Below are positions 25,525-34,366 of a stretch of DNA of 64,000 bases, one piece after another. The notes under the pieces are model-generated. The model had not been told where the DNA came from. It made no database searches and worked only from the letters and a program-made list of their open reading frames with translations. Numbering within the stretch: position 1 is the stretch's first letter; every line of letters begins with the position of its first letter. Origin of the DNA: Nonomuraea turcica. GTDB lineage: Bacteria; Actinomycetota; Actinomycetes; Streptosporangiales; Streptosporangiaceae. The stretch covers positions 1 to 64,000 of the forward strand of contig NZ_JAUZQF010000007.1 of the NCBI RefSeq assembly GCF_030718205.1, in the 5' to 3' direction. Position numbers and translations under genes: made by a program.

Positions 25525-25539
25525 AGGGCGCTACAGTAC
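25518..25539. promoter_or_regulatory. Inverted repeat GTACTG-N10-CAGTAC upstream of lsr2
   Basis: Perfect 6-bp arms, 30 bases before the lsr2 start in a locally AT-richer stretch. A candidate operator or self-binding site for Lsr2, which prefers AT-rich DNA. Confidence 0.4.
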
Positions 25540-25569
25540 GTGCAACCATAACGTAATTGGAGCAACATC

Positions 25570-25911
25570 ATGGTGAAGCGCATCGTGGAATCCTTTATCG
25601 ATGACATCGACGGCAGTGACGCCGACGGAACCACAACGTTCGCTCTCGACGGGACGACCTACGAGATCGACCTGTCGGGTCAGAACAGGGAGAAGTTGGA
25701 GAAAGCCCTCGCCGTCTTCATCACCAAGGCACGCCCGGTCCGCGCCGACAGGGCCGTTCGCGGGCGACGTGGGGCAGCCGCCACCGGCCGGGCCATCAGC
25801 CGTGAGAAGTCCACTGAGATCAGGCGGTGGGCCAGGGAGCAAGGTCTGCCGGTGAGCGAGCGTGGCCGCATCGCCGCCAGCGTCGTGAAGCAGTACGAGG
25901 ACGCCCACTGA
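25570..25911 (+). CDS. lsr2: Lsr2 nucleoid-associated protein
   Basis: 113-residue H-NS-like DNA-bridging protein specific to actinobacteria. The N-terminal dimerisation strand region contains TTFALDGTTYEIDLS, and the C-terminal DNA-binding domain contains RRWAREQGLPVSERGRIAASVVKQYEDAH with the RGR minor-groove hook. Lsr2 silences AT-rich, often foreign, genes. GGAG precedes the ATG. Streptomycetes and relatives often have two copies; this may be either. It stands alone between the frameshifted small gene and the P-type ATPase. Confidence 0.93.
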   Translation: MVKRIVESFIDDIDGSDADGTTTFALDGTTYEIDLSGQNREKLEKALAVFITKARPVRADRAVRGRRGAAATGRAISREKSTEIRRWAREQGLPVSERGRIAASVVKQYEDAH

Positions 25912-26098
25912 CCTAGCGCCTCGCTCCGGCCGGCACCCCGGCGCTCAACCCGGGCCACGAAGAACCCGGGCATTTCAGCGAACCTTCCCCCAGCATGTGC
26001 AGCGTTACGTGAACGATGCCTCCACCCGCGACGACACCCTGGCATGACTAGAGCCGGCTCGGGCACTAGCAGACACAGAACGTGCGGGAAGGAGAGAC

Positions 26099-29000
26099 AT
26101 GGCGTTGATGGGGCTGCGGGCACCGGCCCCAGTCTCTGGCGCGGTGGGTCTGGTCACCGGGGTGGCAGGCTGGCTGCTGGGTGGTGAGCGCGATGCGCGG
26201 GATGTGTGGGAGTGCCCCGGTCGCCTGCATATCGAGACGCACGGTGTGCACGGCCCGGGCGGCGCCCGCGTGGCGCGCCGGGTGGAGCGCACGCTGCAGG
26301 GGCATCCGGGGGTGCTGTGGGCTCGGGTGAACGCCCCGGCGTGCCGGGTGGTGGTCGCCTTGGCCGACCCGCCGCCGCCGCGCCGGGAGCTGGTGGCTCT
26401 GGTGGCGCAGGCCGAGTCCGCTCCGATCAACGTCGATGAGGAGATCGCCGAGGAGGAGCTGCACCACCCCGCCGAGGGCCCTGCGCGTACCCGCGCGCTG
26501 CCGAACCTGGCCGTCGATACGGCCGCGCTGGCCCTGTCCGGTCTCACCCGGCTGGCGCCGTGGGCGCCGCTGCCGACCGAGCTGGCCGGTCTCATCTCGG
26601 CCGCTTCGCTGCATCCAGGGCTGCGTGAGGTGGCCGCCGACCACCTGCACGGGCAGGAGCGGGCGGAGTCGCTGGTCTCCATGGCCGCCGGACTGACGCA
26701 CGCCCTCGCGGCGGGCGGGTCGGGCGTGGTGCTGGACGTCGCCCAGCGGATCGGCCAGTGGCAGGAGGCCCGGGCCTCTCAGCAGGCGTGGCAGGAGGCC
26801 GAGCCACGGTTCATCCGCGGTCCCGAGCACGCCGGAGCCGATCCCGTGGTGGTCGAGCGCCCGTGCCGGCTGCCCGACGGCCCGGTGGAGCGTTACCAGC
26901 GGCGGGTGCTGGCCTTCGGGGCGGCCGCGGTGCCCGCGGCCATGCCGTTGGTGGGGTGGCGGCGGGCGGCGGCCGTGGGTCTTGCCACGCTGCCCAAGGC
27001 GACCGAGGCGGGGCGGGCCGCGTTTGCCTCCCACTTGGGGACGGTGCTGGCACGGAGCGGCGCGCTGGTGATGGACCGGGCGGTGCTGCGTCTGCTGGGC
27101 CGCCTCGACACGCTCATGCTGGACGAGGTCGCCCTGCGCTCGAATCGGTGGGAGCTGACCGACCTGGTCCCGCTGGCCGGGGTGGACGCCGGCGAGGTGG
27201 CCGAGGCCGGTTTCGCGTTGTTCGCGCCCGACGACGTCCGGACCGTCCGCCGTTCTGGCGAGTGGGTGCTGGGGCCGGTCGAGGAGCTGGAGCTGCGCGG
27301 CCGCACCGGGGCACGGGAGCGGCGGCGGCTGGCCAAGGGCCGGGCCGAGGTGGTCCTCGGCCTGGCCAGGGGCCGGCGGCTGGATGCCGTGATGGCGGCA
27401 GAGAGACAGACCGCGGCGGGCCTCGACGCGGTGATCGGCGCGGCACGCCGGGCCGGCCTCAGAATCGTGCTGGCCACCGACGACCAGCGGGCGCGGCCCG
27501 GCTACGCCGACGCCGTGGTGGAGCGCTCCCGTGGCCTGACCGCCGCGGTCCGCGAGCTCCAGGCCGACGGCGGAGCGGTCATGATGATCTCCAGTGATCG
27601 GCGGGCGCTGGGCGCCGCGGACTGCGGCATCGGCGTGCACCAGGACGGCTCGCCGCCGCCGTGGGGCGCGCATGTGCTGGTCGGATCGGAGTTCGGGACG
27701 GTGGTTCTGCTGGTGGAGGCCGTGGCGGCGGCTCGCTGCGTGGACCGCGATTGCATCATGCTGGCGCAGGCGGCCACCGGCATCGGCGCGGTGGCCGCGC
27801 TGGAGGGCGGGCCGGCGCGGCCGGCCGCGCGGAGTATCGCAGCGGTCAACGCGGGCGCGGCGCTGAGCTTCTTCGACGGGGTGTGGCGCGCCCATCACCT
27901 GCACACGCGTACGCCCACGCGCGCCGCCGCGCGCCCGCCGTGGCACCTGATGCCGCCGGCGGCCGTTCTTCGCCGGCTCGACACCACCGATGGCGGGCTG
28001 ACCGGCGACGAGGCACGACGGCGGTGGCGGGCCGGCGGTCGCCTGGAGCCGTTGGGCACCAGCCTGGGCACGGCGTTCATGGAAGAGCTGGCCAATCCGC
28101 TGACCCCCATCCTGGCCGGCGGGGCGGCGCTGAGCGCGGTCGTCGGATCGCTGGTGGACGCCGGGCTGGTGGCCGGGGTCACCGGGCTGTCCGCGCTGAC
28201 CGGCGCCGTGCAGCGGGTACGCACCGACCGTGCCCTGGCCGACCTGATGGCGCGATCGGCGGTCGGGGCGACCGTCCGCCGCGACGGCATCGACCGTGTC
28301 GTCACCGCGGAGCAGCTTGTGCCGGGCGACGTGGTCCGGCTCGGTCCCGGCGACGTCGTCCCCGCCGACTGCCGCTTGCTGGAGGCGGAGGGGGTCGAGG
28401 CCGACGAGTCGTCGCTGACCGGGGAGTCGCTGCCGGTGGTGAAGGACCCGGCGCCGGTGGTCGCCGCGGAGGTCGCCGAGCGCCGCTCCATGCTGTACGA
28501 GGGCACGACGCTGGCGGCCGGCCGGGCCGTGGCGGTCGTCGTGGCGACCGGCGCGGACACCGAGGTGGGGCGCAGCATGGCGGCCGCCCGGCAGAGCGCG
28601 CCCACCACCGGCGTCGAGGTCCATCTGCGCCGGTTCACCCGCCGGAGTCTGCCGGTGGCGTTGGGGTCGGGGGCCGCGGTCGTCGGGGCGGGGCTGCTGC
28701 ACGGCACGTCGGTCCGCGAGAGTCTGGGCGCGGCGGTGAACCTGGCGATCGCGTCGGTGCCCGAAGGGCTGCCGTTCCTGGTCAACGCCGCCCAGCTGGC
28801 CGCCGCCCGCCGGCTGGCCGACCTCGGCGCGCTGGTGCGTAACCCGCGAACCATCGAGGCTCTGGGGCGGGTGGACGTGTTGTGCTTCGACAAGACCGGC
28901 ACTTTGACCGAAGGCCGGTTGGCGGTGCGCGAGGTTCACGACGGCGCCCACGGCTGCCCGCCGCAGTCGCTGGACGATCCGTGCCGGGCCGTGGTCGCGG

Positions 29001-30517
29001 CGGCGCTGCGGGCCAGCCCGGACGCGCGGCATCCCCATGACCTGGCGCACCGGACCGATCGCGCCGTCGTGGAGTGCGCGCGCCGGGCCAGGATCCGGCC
29101 GGGAACCGGGCACCGCGGCTGGCACAAGCTCCTCGTGCTGCCGTTCGAGCCGTCGCGCGGCTTCCACGCCACCCTCGGCCGGTCGGGCAAGGACACCCTG
29201 CTCAGCGTCAAGGGCGCACCTGAGGTCGTGCTGTCCCGCTGCCGGCGGCGCCTGCTGGCCGGCTCCGAGCGAGATCTGACGGACGGTGAGCGCGCGGCCA
29301 TGACGGAGCTGGCCGAGCGGCTCGCCGGAGCCGGCCACCGGGTGCTCGCCGTAGCCGAGCGCCGCATGGCGATCACGCCGGACGAGGTCGACGAGAACGC
29401 GATCCGCGACCTGGTGTTCCTCGGCTTCCTCGCGCTCGCCGACCCGGTGCGCACCAGCGCGGCCCCGGCGGTCGAGCACCTGCGCGAAGCCGGTGTGCAG
29501 ACCGTCATGATCACCGGCGATCACCCGGCGACGGCCGACGCGATCGCGGCGACCATGAACCCCGGACACAAGCCCAACCAGATCATCACCGGGGCGGAGA
29601 TCGACCGGCTCGACGACGCCACGCTGGACCGGCGGCTGCCGGAGATCGACGTGATCGCCCGGTGCAGCCCGGCGCAGAAGGTCCGCATCATCCAGGCGTA
29701 CCAGCGGCTGGGCAAGGTCGTCGCGATGACCGGCGACGGGGCCAACGACGCCGCCGCCATCAGGCTGGCGGATGTCGGCATCGCGCTCGGCCGCCGCGGC
29801 ACCCCGGCCGCGCAGGCCGCCGCCGACCTCGTGGTCTCCGACGACCGGCTGGAAACGATCATCGAGGCGCTGGTGGAGGGCCGCGCCATGTGGTCGTCGG
29901 TACGGCACGCGCTGGGCATCCTGCTGGGCGGCAACCTCGGCGAGATCGCCTTCACCGTGCTCGGCACGGCCCTGACCGGCCGATCCCCGCTCAATGCCCG
30001 CCAGCTGCTGCTCGTCAACCTGCTCACCGACCTCGCGCCCGCGCTGGCGATCGCGCTGCGCCCGCCCAGCAGGTACGACGTCGCGCACCTGCTCCGCGAG
30101 GGCCCCGACATCTCCCTCGGCCAGCCGCTCACCCAGGAGATGACGACCCGGGCCCTGGCCACCACCGCCGGAGCAGGCGGCGCGTGGCTCGCCGCCCGCC
30201 TCACCGGCCGCTCCCGCCGCGCCTCCACCGTGGCACTCGCGGCCCTGGTCGGCACCCAGCTCGGCCAGACCCTGCTGACCGGCGGCCTGGACCGCAACGT
30301 CTTGACGGCCGGTCTGAGCTCGGCCGCCGTGCTCGCCGCCGTCATCCAAACGCCGATCGTGAGCCGCTTCTTCGGCTGCACCCCGCTCGGGCCGATCGCC
30401 TGGAGCATCGTCCTCGGCAGCGCCACCGCCGGGAGCGTCCTCGGCGCCGCGCTCAGCCGGTGGACACCCGCGTTCCTCATCGCTGAGCCCTCGACCGAAG
30501 CGCCCACCGAGGCATGA
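26099..30517 (+). CDS. CtpI-like P-type cation ATPase with degenerate N-terminal half
   Basis: 1472-residue P-type ATPase, far longer than the usual 700-900. The C-terminal half is complete: TGES (about residue 772), PEGLP in the fourth membrane helix, phosphorylation site DKTGTLTEG (Asp about 931), and TGDGANDAAAI (about 1211). PEGLP instead of CPC indicates a P2-type (calcium/magnesium-like) pump. The N-terminal half looks like a worn second copy: LDTLMLDEVALRS stands where DKTGTLT should be, followed by a HAD-like region without catalytic Asp. This matches mycobacterial CtpI, whose ion is not firmly known. GGAAGGAGA precedes the ATG. Confidence 0.9.
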   Translation: MALMGLRAPAPVSGAVGLVTGVAGWLLGGERDARDVWECPGRLHIETHGVHGPGGARVARRVERTLQGHPGVLWARVNAPACRVVVALADPPPPRRELVALVAQAESAPINVDEEIAEEELHHPAEGPARTRALPNLAVDTAALALSGLTRLAPWAPLPTELAGLISAASLHPGLREVAADHLHGQERAESLVSMAAGLTHALAAGGSGVVLDVAQRIGQWQEARASQQAWQEAEPRFIRGPEHAGADPVVVERPCRLPDGPVERYQRRVLAFGAAAVPAAMPLVGWRRAAAVGLATLPKATEAGRAAFASHLGTVLARSGALVMDRAVLRLLGRLDTLMLDEVALRSNRWELTDLVPLAGVDAGEVAEAGFALFAPDDVRTVRRSGEWVLGPVEELELRGRTGARERRRLAKGRAEVVLGLARGRRLDAVMAAERQTAAGLDAVIGAARRAGLRIVLATDDQRARPGYADAVVERSRGLTAAVRELQADGGAVMMISSDRRALGAADCGIGVHQDGSPPPWGAHVLVGSEFGTVVLLVEAVAAARCVDRDCIMLAQAATGIGAVAALEGGPARPAARSIAAVNAGAALSFFDGVWRAHHLHTRTPTRAAARPPWHLMPPAAVLRRLDTTDGGLTGDEARRRWRAGGRLEPLGTSLGTAFMEELANPLTPILAGGAALSAVVGSLVDAGLVAGVTGLSALTGAVQRVRTDRALADLMARSAVGATVRRDGIDRVVTAEQLVPGDVVRLGPGDVVPADCRLLEAEGVEADESSLTGESLPVVKDPAPVVAAEVAERRSMLYEGTTLAAGRAVAVVVATGADTEVGRSMAAARQSAPTTGVEVHLRRFTRRSLPVALGSGAAVVGAGLLHGTSVRESLGAAVNLAIASVPEGLPFLVNAAQLAAARRLADLGALVRNPRTIEALGRVDVLCFDKTGTLTEGRLAVREVHDGAHGCPPQSLDDPCRAVVAAALRASPDARHPHDLAHRTDRAVVECARRARIRPGTGHRGWHKLLVLPFEPSRGFHATLGRSGKDTLLSVKGAPEVVLSRCRRRLLAGSERDLTDGERAAMTELAERLAGAGHRVLAVAERRMAITPDEVDENAIRDLVFLGFLALADPVRTSAAPAVEHLREAGVQTVMITGDHPATADAIAATMNPGHKPNQIITGAEIDRLDDATLDRRLPEIDVIARCSPAQKVRIIQAYQRLGKVVAMTGDGANDAAAIRLADVGIALGRRGTPAAQAAADLVVSDDRLETIIEALVEGRAMWSSVRHALGILLGGNLGEIAFTVLGTALTGRSPLNARQLLLVNLLTDLAPALAIALRPPSRYDVAHLLREGPDISLGQPLTQEMTTRALATTAGAGGAWLAARLTGRSRRASTVALAALVGTQLGQTLLTGGLDRNVLTAGLSSAAVLAAVIQTPIVSRFFGCTPLGPIAWSIVLGSATAGSVLGAALSRWTPAFLIAEPSTEAPTEA

Positions 30518-30542
30518 AGGCCCCTCACGGGCATCACCTCTC

Positions 30543-30555
30543 GTGAAAGTTTCAC
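30543..30555. promoter_or_regulatory. Palindrome GTGAAAGTTTCAC
   Basis: Perfect 13-bp palindrome with a central G, in the space between the P-type ATPase and pectate lyase genes. The GAAA-TTTC core is the kind bound by LacI-type sugar regulators in streptomycetes. A second possible control site for the pectate lyase. Confidence 0.4.
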
Positions 30556-30717
30556 CTGCACAGCCTGAGGACAGTCCTCCCCTTCCCCACCGCCTTGCCG
30601 CCCGTGACCTCGCCCGACTTGCCCGCTCCCGGCGGGGTCGGCCGCGCCGCGGCGAGGAGGTCGCCGCATGACGCCTTTCCACGCCCGGTGGTGGGTGCTT
30701 AACTCTGCTCACCGTAC

Positions 30718-30731
30718 GGAAAGCGCTTACC
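30718..30731 (+). promoter_or_regulatory. LacI-type operator upstream of pectate lyase
   Basis: GGAAAGCGCTTACC, differing at one base from GGAAAGCGCTTGCC upstream of the rhamnogalacturonan lyase. It lies 44 bases before the start codon, where it could overlap the promoter. Confidence 0.7.
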
Positions 30732-30774
30732 AGCCCCGATAGGCACCTACGACGAGCCCCCACGGAGACGAACG

Positions 30775-31941
30775 ATGCGCTTGAAAACCGTCATCGCGTG
30801 CGCCGGCCTGTTAGCCGGCGTACTCGTCGCACTCTCACCCTCGGCCGCGCAGGCCGCGCCCACGCGCTACGAGGCCGAGACCTCGCCGGCGACCTGCACC
30901 GGCACCATCGACTCCAACTGGGCCGGCTACTCCGGCAGCGGCTTCTGCAACGGCAACAACGCCTCCGGCGCCTACGCCCAGTTCACCGTGAACGCCTCCG
31001 CCGCCGGCACCGCGACGCTGGGCATCCGGTTCGCCAACGGGACCACCACGGCGCGGCCCGCCGGCCTGATCGTCAACGGATCCACCGTCCAGACCCCATC
31101 GTTCGAAGGCACCGGCGCGTGGTCGACCTGGGTCACCAAGACCGTGACCGTCTCGGTGAACGCCGGCGGCAACACCATCCGCTTGAACCCGACCACTGCC
31201 GCCGGCCTCCCCAACCTCGACTACCTTGATTTCGAGGTCGGCAGCCAGCCACCGCCCACCCCGAGCTGGCCGACACCGACCGGGCAGGTCGGCGTGAACG
31301 GCACCATCGAGGTGCCGGCAAGCGGCCTGGACGGCGGCATGCGCCGTTACTGCTGCATCGGCGACGGCAGCCAGGAGGAGAGCCAGGACCCGATGTTCCG
31401 GCTCGCCCCCGGTGCGACGCTCTCCAACGTCATCATCGGCGCGCCCGCCGGCGACGGCGTGCACTGCACCGGCCCCTGCACGCTGCGCAACGTGTGGTGG
31501 GAGGACGTCGGCGAGGACGCGGCCACGTTCCGCGGCAGCGGCTCGCCCGCCTTCCTCGTGGACGGTGGTGGCGCCCGGTCGGCCGGCGACAAGGTCTTCC
31601 AGCACAACGGCCCCGGAACGCTGACCGTCCAGAACTTCCAGGCCAGCAACTTCGGCACGTTCTACCGCTCGTGCGGCAACTGCTCGACGCAGTACCAGCG
31701 CAACGTGGTGATCCGGAACGTCACGCTGACCCGCCCGGGCAACACGGTGGCCGGCGTCAACGTCAACTACGGTGACACCGCCCGGTTCACCGGGATCACG
31801 ATCGTCAACGACCCGAACCGGGCCATGGTGATCTGCCGCAAGTACAACGGCAACAACACCGGCGACGAGCCCACCCAGGTGGGCACCGGAGCGGACGGCA
31901 CCAACTGCATCTACTCCTCATCCGACCTCACCTACCGGTAG
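30775..31941 (+). CDS. Secreted pectate lyase (PL3) with CBM35-like module
   Basis: 388-residue exported enzyme. Signal peptide of about 28 residues (AQAA end), then a CBM35-like binding module (about 29-155, YEAETSPATCTG to YLDFEVG), a short Pro/Thr linker and the PL3 catalytic beta-helix (about 165-388). The catalytic part has the Cys-rich CCIGDGSQEESQDPMF start, IIGAPAGDGVHC and NVWWEDVGEDAATF typical of PL3. The family cleaves polygalacturonate by calcium-dependent elimination outside the cell. It shares an operator with the distant PL11 gene. Confidence 0.92.
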   Translation: MRLKTVIACAGLLAGVLVALSPSAAQAAPTRYEAETSPATCTGTIDSNWAGYSGSGFCNGNNASGAYAQFTVNASAAGTATLGIRFANGTTTARPAGLIVNGSTVQTPSFEGTGAWSTWVTKTVTVSVNAGGNTIRLNPTTAAGLPNLDYLDFEVGSQPPPTPSWPTPTGQVGVNGTIEVPASGLDGGMRRYCCIGDGSQEESQDPMFRLAPGATLSNVIIGAPAGDGVHCTGPCTLRNVWWEDVGEDAATFRGSGSPAFLVDGGGARSAGDKVFQHNGPGTLTVQNFQASNFGTFYRSCGNCSTQYQRNVVIRNVTLTRPGNTVAGVNVNYGDTARFTGITIVNDPNRAMVICRKYNGNNTGDEPTQVGTGADGTNCIYSSSDLTYR

Positions 31942-31948
31942 CCGGCGA

Positions 31949-31970
31949 CGGCGGGCCGCCGTGCCCGCCG
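31949..31970. terminator. Hairpin between convergent pectate lyase and ArsR-type genes
   Basis: CGGCGGGC (31949-31956) pairs with GCCCGCCG (31963-31970) over a 6-base loop, in the 32-base gap between convergent genes. Confidence 0.6.
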
Positions 31971-31973
31971 GCG

Positions 31974-32945
31974 TCAGTCGTCTCGTTGGCCCTCGATCAA
32001 GGCCTCGCCGATCTTCGTCCGGGAGTAGAAGACGGACCGGCCGATGCGGTGCCGCCGGACAAGGCGGGCATCCAGCAGGATCTTGAGGTGGCGGCCCACT
32101 GACCCGAGCCCCTGGCCGGTCAGCGCCACGAGCTGGGTCGTGCTCTTGGGGCTGTTGAGAAGAACGAGCACCCCCGCCCGGGCCGGCCCCAGCAACCTGC
32201 CCAGGGCGTCAGGCACCGGCAACCGGTCCTGTTCGGCGAGGGCGCCCCTGCACGGGTACATCACGGCGTACCGGAGGGGCAGGTGCCAGCTGACCCACCC
32301 GCAGCTCGGGGTCACCGGCACGAACAGCAACTGAGCACCGGACAGCTCCCTGGGCGGGTTGTCGTGTGCGTTGATCTGCAGCCGGCCCTCGCCCAGCCAG
32401 CGCATCCCCGGTCGCATGTCATCCAGTGCCGCGGCCCAGCCGCCCTGGCTCAACCGCTCCGACCTCGCGACGATGTCGGTCTCGATGACCCTGCGGCGCC
32501 GCGGCCAGTAAGGCGATATCGCCTCCCGCCATACCCACGCCAGGAGGTCGGCGGCACGTTCGGCCAGATCGGTGCGGTCCAGCGCGGCGGGAAGCGGCCC
32601 GCCCAGCGACACCTTCAGGTCCGTGTGGACGATCTCGGCGGGAGTCGTACGTATGCGCTCCAGTTCGTCCTCGAACGTCGCCTCTCCGTCGCCGGCGGGC
32701 GTGGGCACGAGGAAGTCGGCGATCCAGCGGTGGCCGAGCGCGGCACGCACGAGCAGCGCGCTGACCGGGTCGGTGGACAGCCGGCGTCGGTAGGCCGGCA
32801 GGTGGGCATCGAGCCACGCATGCTCTCTCGGATGCGCGGCCACGCCCTTCGCCAAGGTCAGCAAGCCGGCGGTGGTCTCGGCGAGAGGGGAGATCACGAA
32901 CCGGCTCCTGGCAAGGGTGTCCGCGTTGACCTCCCACCAGCCCAT
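31974..32945 (-). CDS. ArsR-type winged-helix regulator with large N-terminal domain
   Basis: 323-residue regulator. The C-terminal 80 residues are an ArsR/SmtB-like winged helix (LLNSPKSTTQLVALTGQGLGSV then HLKILLDARLVRRHRIGRSVFYS). The N-terminal 230 residues belong to the domain found in actinobacterial DUF5937-type regulators, presumably ligand sensing. No metal-binding Cys cluster is seen, so it is probably not a metal sensor. It is divergent from an MFS gene, with a perfect inverted repeat just before its start, so it probably controls that transporter and itself. Confidence 0.85.
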   Translation of the reverse strand: MGWWEVNADTLARSRFVISPLAETTAGLLTLAKGVAAHPREHAWLDAHLPAYRRRLSTDPVSALLVRAALGHRWIADFLVPTPAGDGEATFEDELERIRTTPAEIVHTDLKVSLGGPLPAALDRTDLAERAADLLAWVWREAISPYWPRRRRVIETDIVARSERLSQGGWAAALDDMRPGMRWLGEGRLQINAHDNPPRELSGAQLLFVPVTPSCGWVSWHLPLRYAVMYPCRGALAEQDRLPVPDALGRLLGPARAGVLVLLNSPKSTTQLVALTGQGLGSVGRHLKILLDARLVRRHRIGRSVFYSRTKIGEALIEGQRDD

Positions 32946-32965
32946 GTTTCGCCCCCTTGCGAAAC
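32946..32965. promoter_or_regulatory. Inverted repeat GTTTCGC-N6-GCGAAAC
   Basis: Perfect 7-bp arms abutting the ATG of the ArsR-type gene (overlapping its ribosome-binding region) and 38 bases before the divergent MFS gene. Likely operator of the ArsR-type protein. Confidence 0.65.
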
Positions 32966-33003
32966 CTTAACAGTCCAGCCGCTGAGGCCGATGAGATTCC
33001 CGC

Positions 33004-34200
33004 ATGCGTACGTATGGGGACCTTTTCCGGGCGCCGGAGTTCACGCCGTTGTTCGCCGCCTCCGCCGTACAGACGATGGCCTCGACGGTGAGCGGGCTGG
33101 CTCTGGGCACGCTCGTCTACGCGGCGACGAGGTCGCCGCTCCTGTCGGCCCTGAGCATGTTCGGCGCCTCCTTCGCCCAGGTGATCGGCGCGACGGCGCT
33201 GATGTCGGCGGCCGATCGGCTGCCGCCGCGCGCCGCGTTGACCGCCCTGGCCGCGGCCTTCGGGGTCGGGACGGCCGTGATGGCGATCCCCGGCCTGCCG
33301 GTGTGGGCGCTCTTCGCCGTCCTGTTCGGCCTCGGGCTGGTCGCTTCGCTGGGTGGCGGGGTGCGCTTCGGGTTGCTGAACGAGATCCTTCCGCGCCAGG
33401 GCTACCTGCTCGGCCGATCCGTGCTCAACATGTCGGTGGGCATCACGCAGATCGTGGGGTTCGCCCTCGGCGGCCTGCTGGTCAGCGCCCTGTCCCCGCA
33501 GGGCACCTTGCTCGCCGCGGCGATCCTCGACCTGGCCGCCGCACTGATCGCGTACGTGGGGCTGGCCCGCAGGCCGGCACGCGCCTCCGGCCGCCCGTCC
33601 GTCGCCGCCACGTGGCGCAACAACGTCCGGCTGTGGTCATCGGCGCCTCGCCGGTACGTCTATCTGGCGCTGTGGGTGCCGAACGGGCTGATCGTCGGCT
33701 GCGAGGCGCTCTTCGTGCCGTACGCGCCGGAGCACGCGGGCCTGTTGTTCGCCTTGGCCGCCTTCGGCATGCTGACCGGAGACGTGCTCATCGGACGGTT
33801 CGTCCCGGCCCGGTGGCGGGAACGGCTCGCCGCCCCGCTGCGGCTGCTGCTGGCCGTTCCATACCTGATCTTCATCCTGCGTCCCGGGCTGCCGATGGCG
33901 GCGGTGGCCATCACGCTGGCCTCCATCGGGTATGCGGCCAGCCTCCTGCTACAGGAGCGGCTGGTCGCGCTCACTCCCGCCGACGTACGGGGACAAGCCC
34001 TGGGACTGCACTCCTCCGGCATGATGACCATGCAAGGCGTCGGAGCCGCTCTGGCCGGCGCCCTCGCTCAATACACCTCTCCCTCCCTCGCCATGTCCGC
34101 GATGGCGGCGGCCTCGGTCCTGGTCACCGTGTGCCTGGCGCCTGGGCTACGCCCCGACCGCAGTGGTGAGGAGGACATCGCCACGTCGGCCGTACGCTGA
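33004..34200 (+). CDS. MFS transporter next to ArsR-type regulator
   Basis: 398-residue major facilitator protein with about eleven to twelve hydrophobic segments, resembling small drug/metabolite exporters of actinobacteria. It begins with a typical amphipathic stretch (YGDLFRAPEFTPLFAAS). The 58-base divergent spacer to the regulator gene contains the inverted repeat described separately, so expression is probably ligand-induced. Substrate not predictable. Confidence 0.85.
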   Translation: MRTYGDLFRAPEFTPLFAASAVQTMASTVSGLALGTLVYAATRSPLLSALSMFGASFAQVIGATALMSAADRLPPRAALTALAAAFGVGTAVMAIPGLPVWALFAVLFGLGLVASLGGGVRFGLLNEILPRQGYLLGRSVLNMSVGITQIVGFALGGLLVSALSPQGTLLAAAILDLAAALIAYVGLARRPARASGRPSVAATWRNNVRLWSSAPRRYVYLALWVPNGLIVGCEALFVPYAPEHAGLLFALAAFGMLTGDVLIGRFVPARWRERLAAPLRLLLAVPYLIFILRPGLPMAAVAITLASIGYAASLLLQERLVALTPADVRGQALGLHSSGMMTMQGVGAALAGALAQYTSPSLAMSAMAAASVLVTVCLAPGLRPDRSGEEDIATSAVR

Positions 34201-34366
34201 CCGACAGATGGGCATTCACCGGTCAAGAGTGCACAAATGTCTCTACCAACCGCGCAAAGATCATTCACATCACCGGTCGGGGGACGCATGATGATGGTGT
34301 GGCCTCCGAGGGGACCAGCCGGGGGCGGTGACTTGGGAGGGACGCCGTCCCCGGGCAGATGCCGTC

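Noticed and set aside
25356..25634. Minus-strand frame of 92 codons opposite the small gene and lsr2 start
   Set aside because: No ribosome-binding site or family resemblance, and it lies across the lsr2 start and its upstream inverted repeat.
26066..30763. A 1565-codon open frame on the minus strand opposite the P-type ATPase gene
   Set aside because: Its translation is Arg/Gly/His-rich with no domain pattern. Very high G+C keeps stop codons out of antisense frames; the plus-strand gene has all P-type ATPase motifs.
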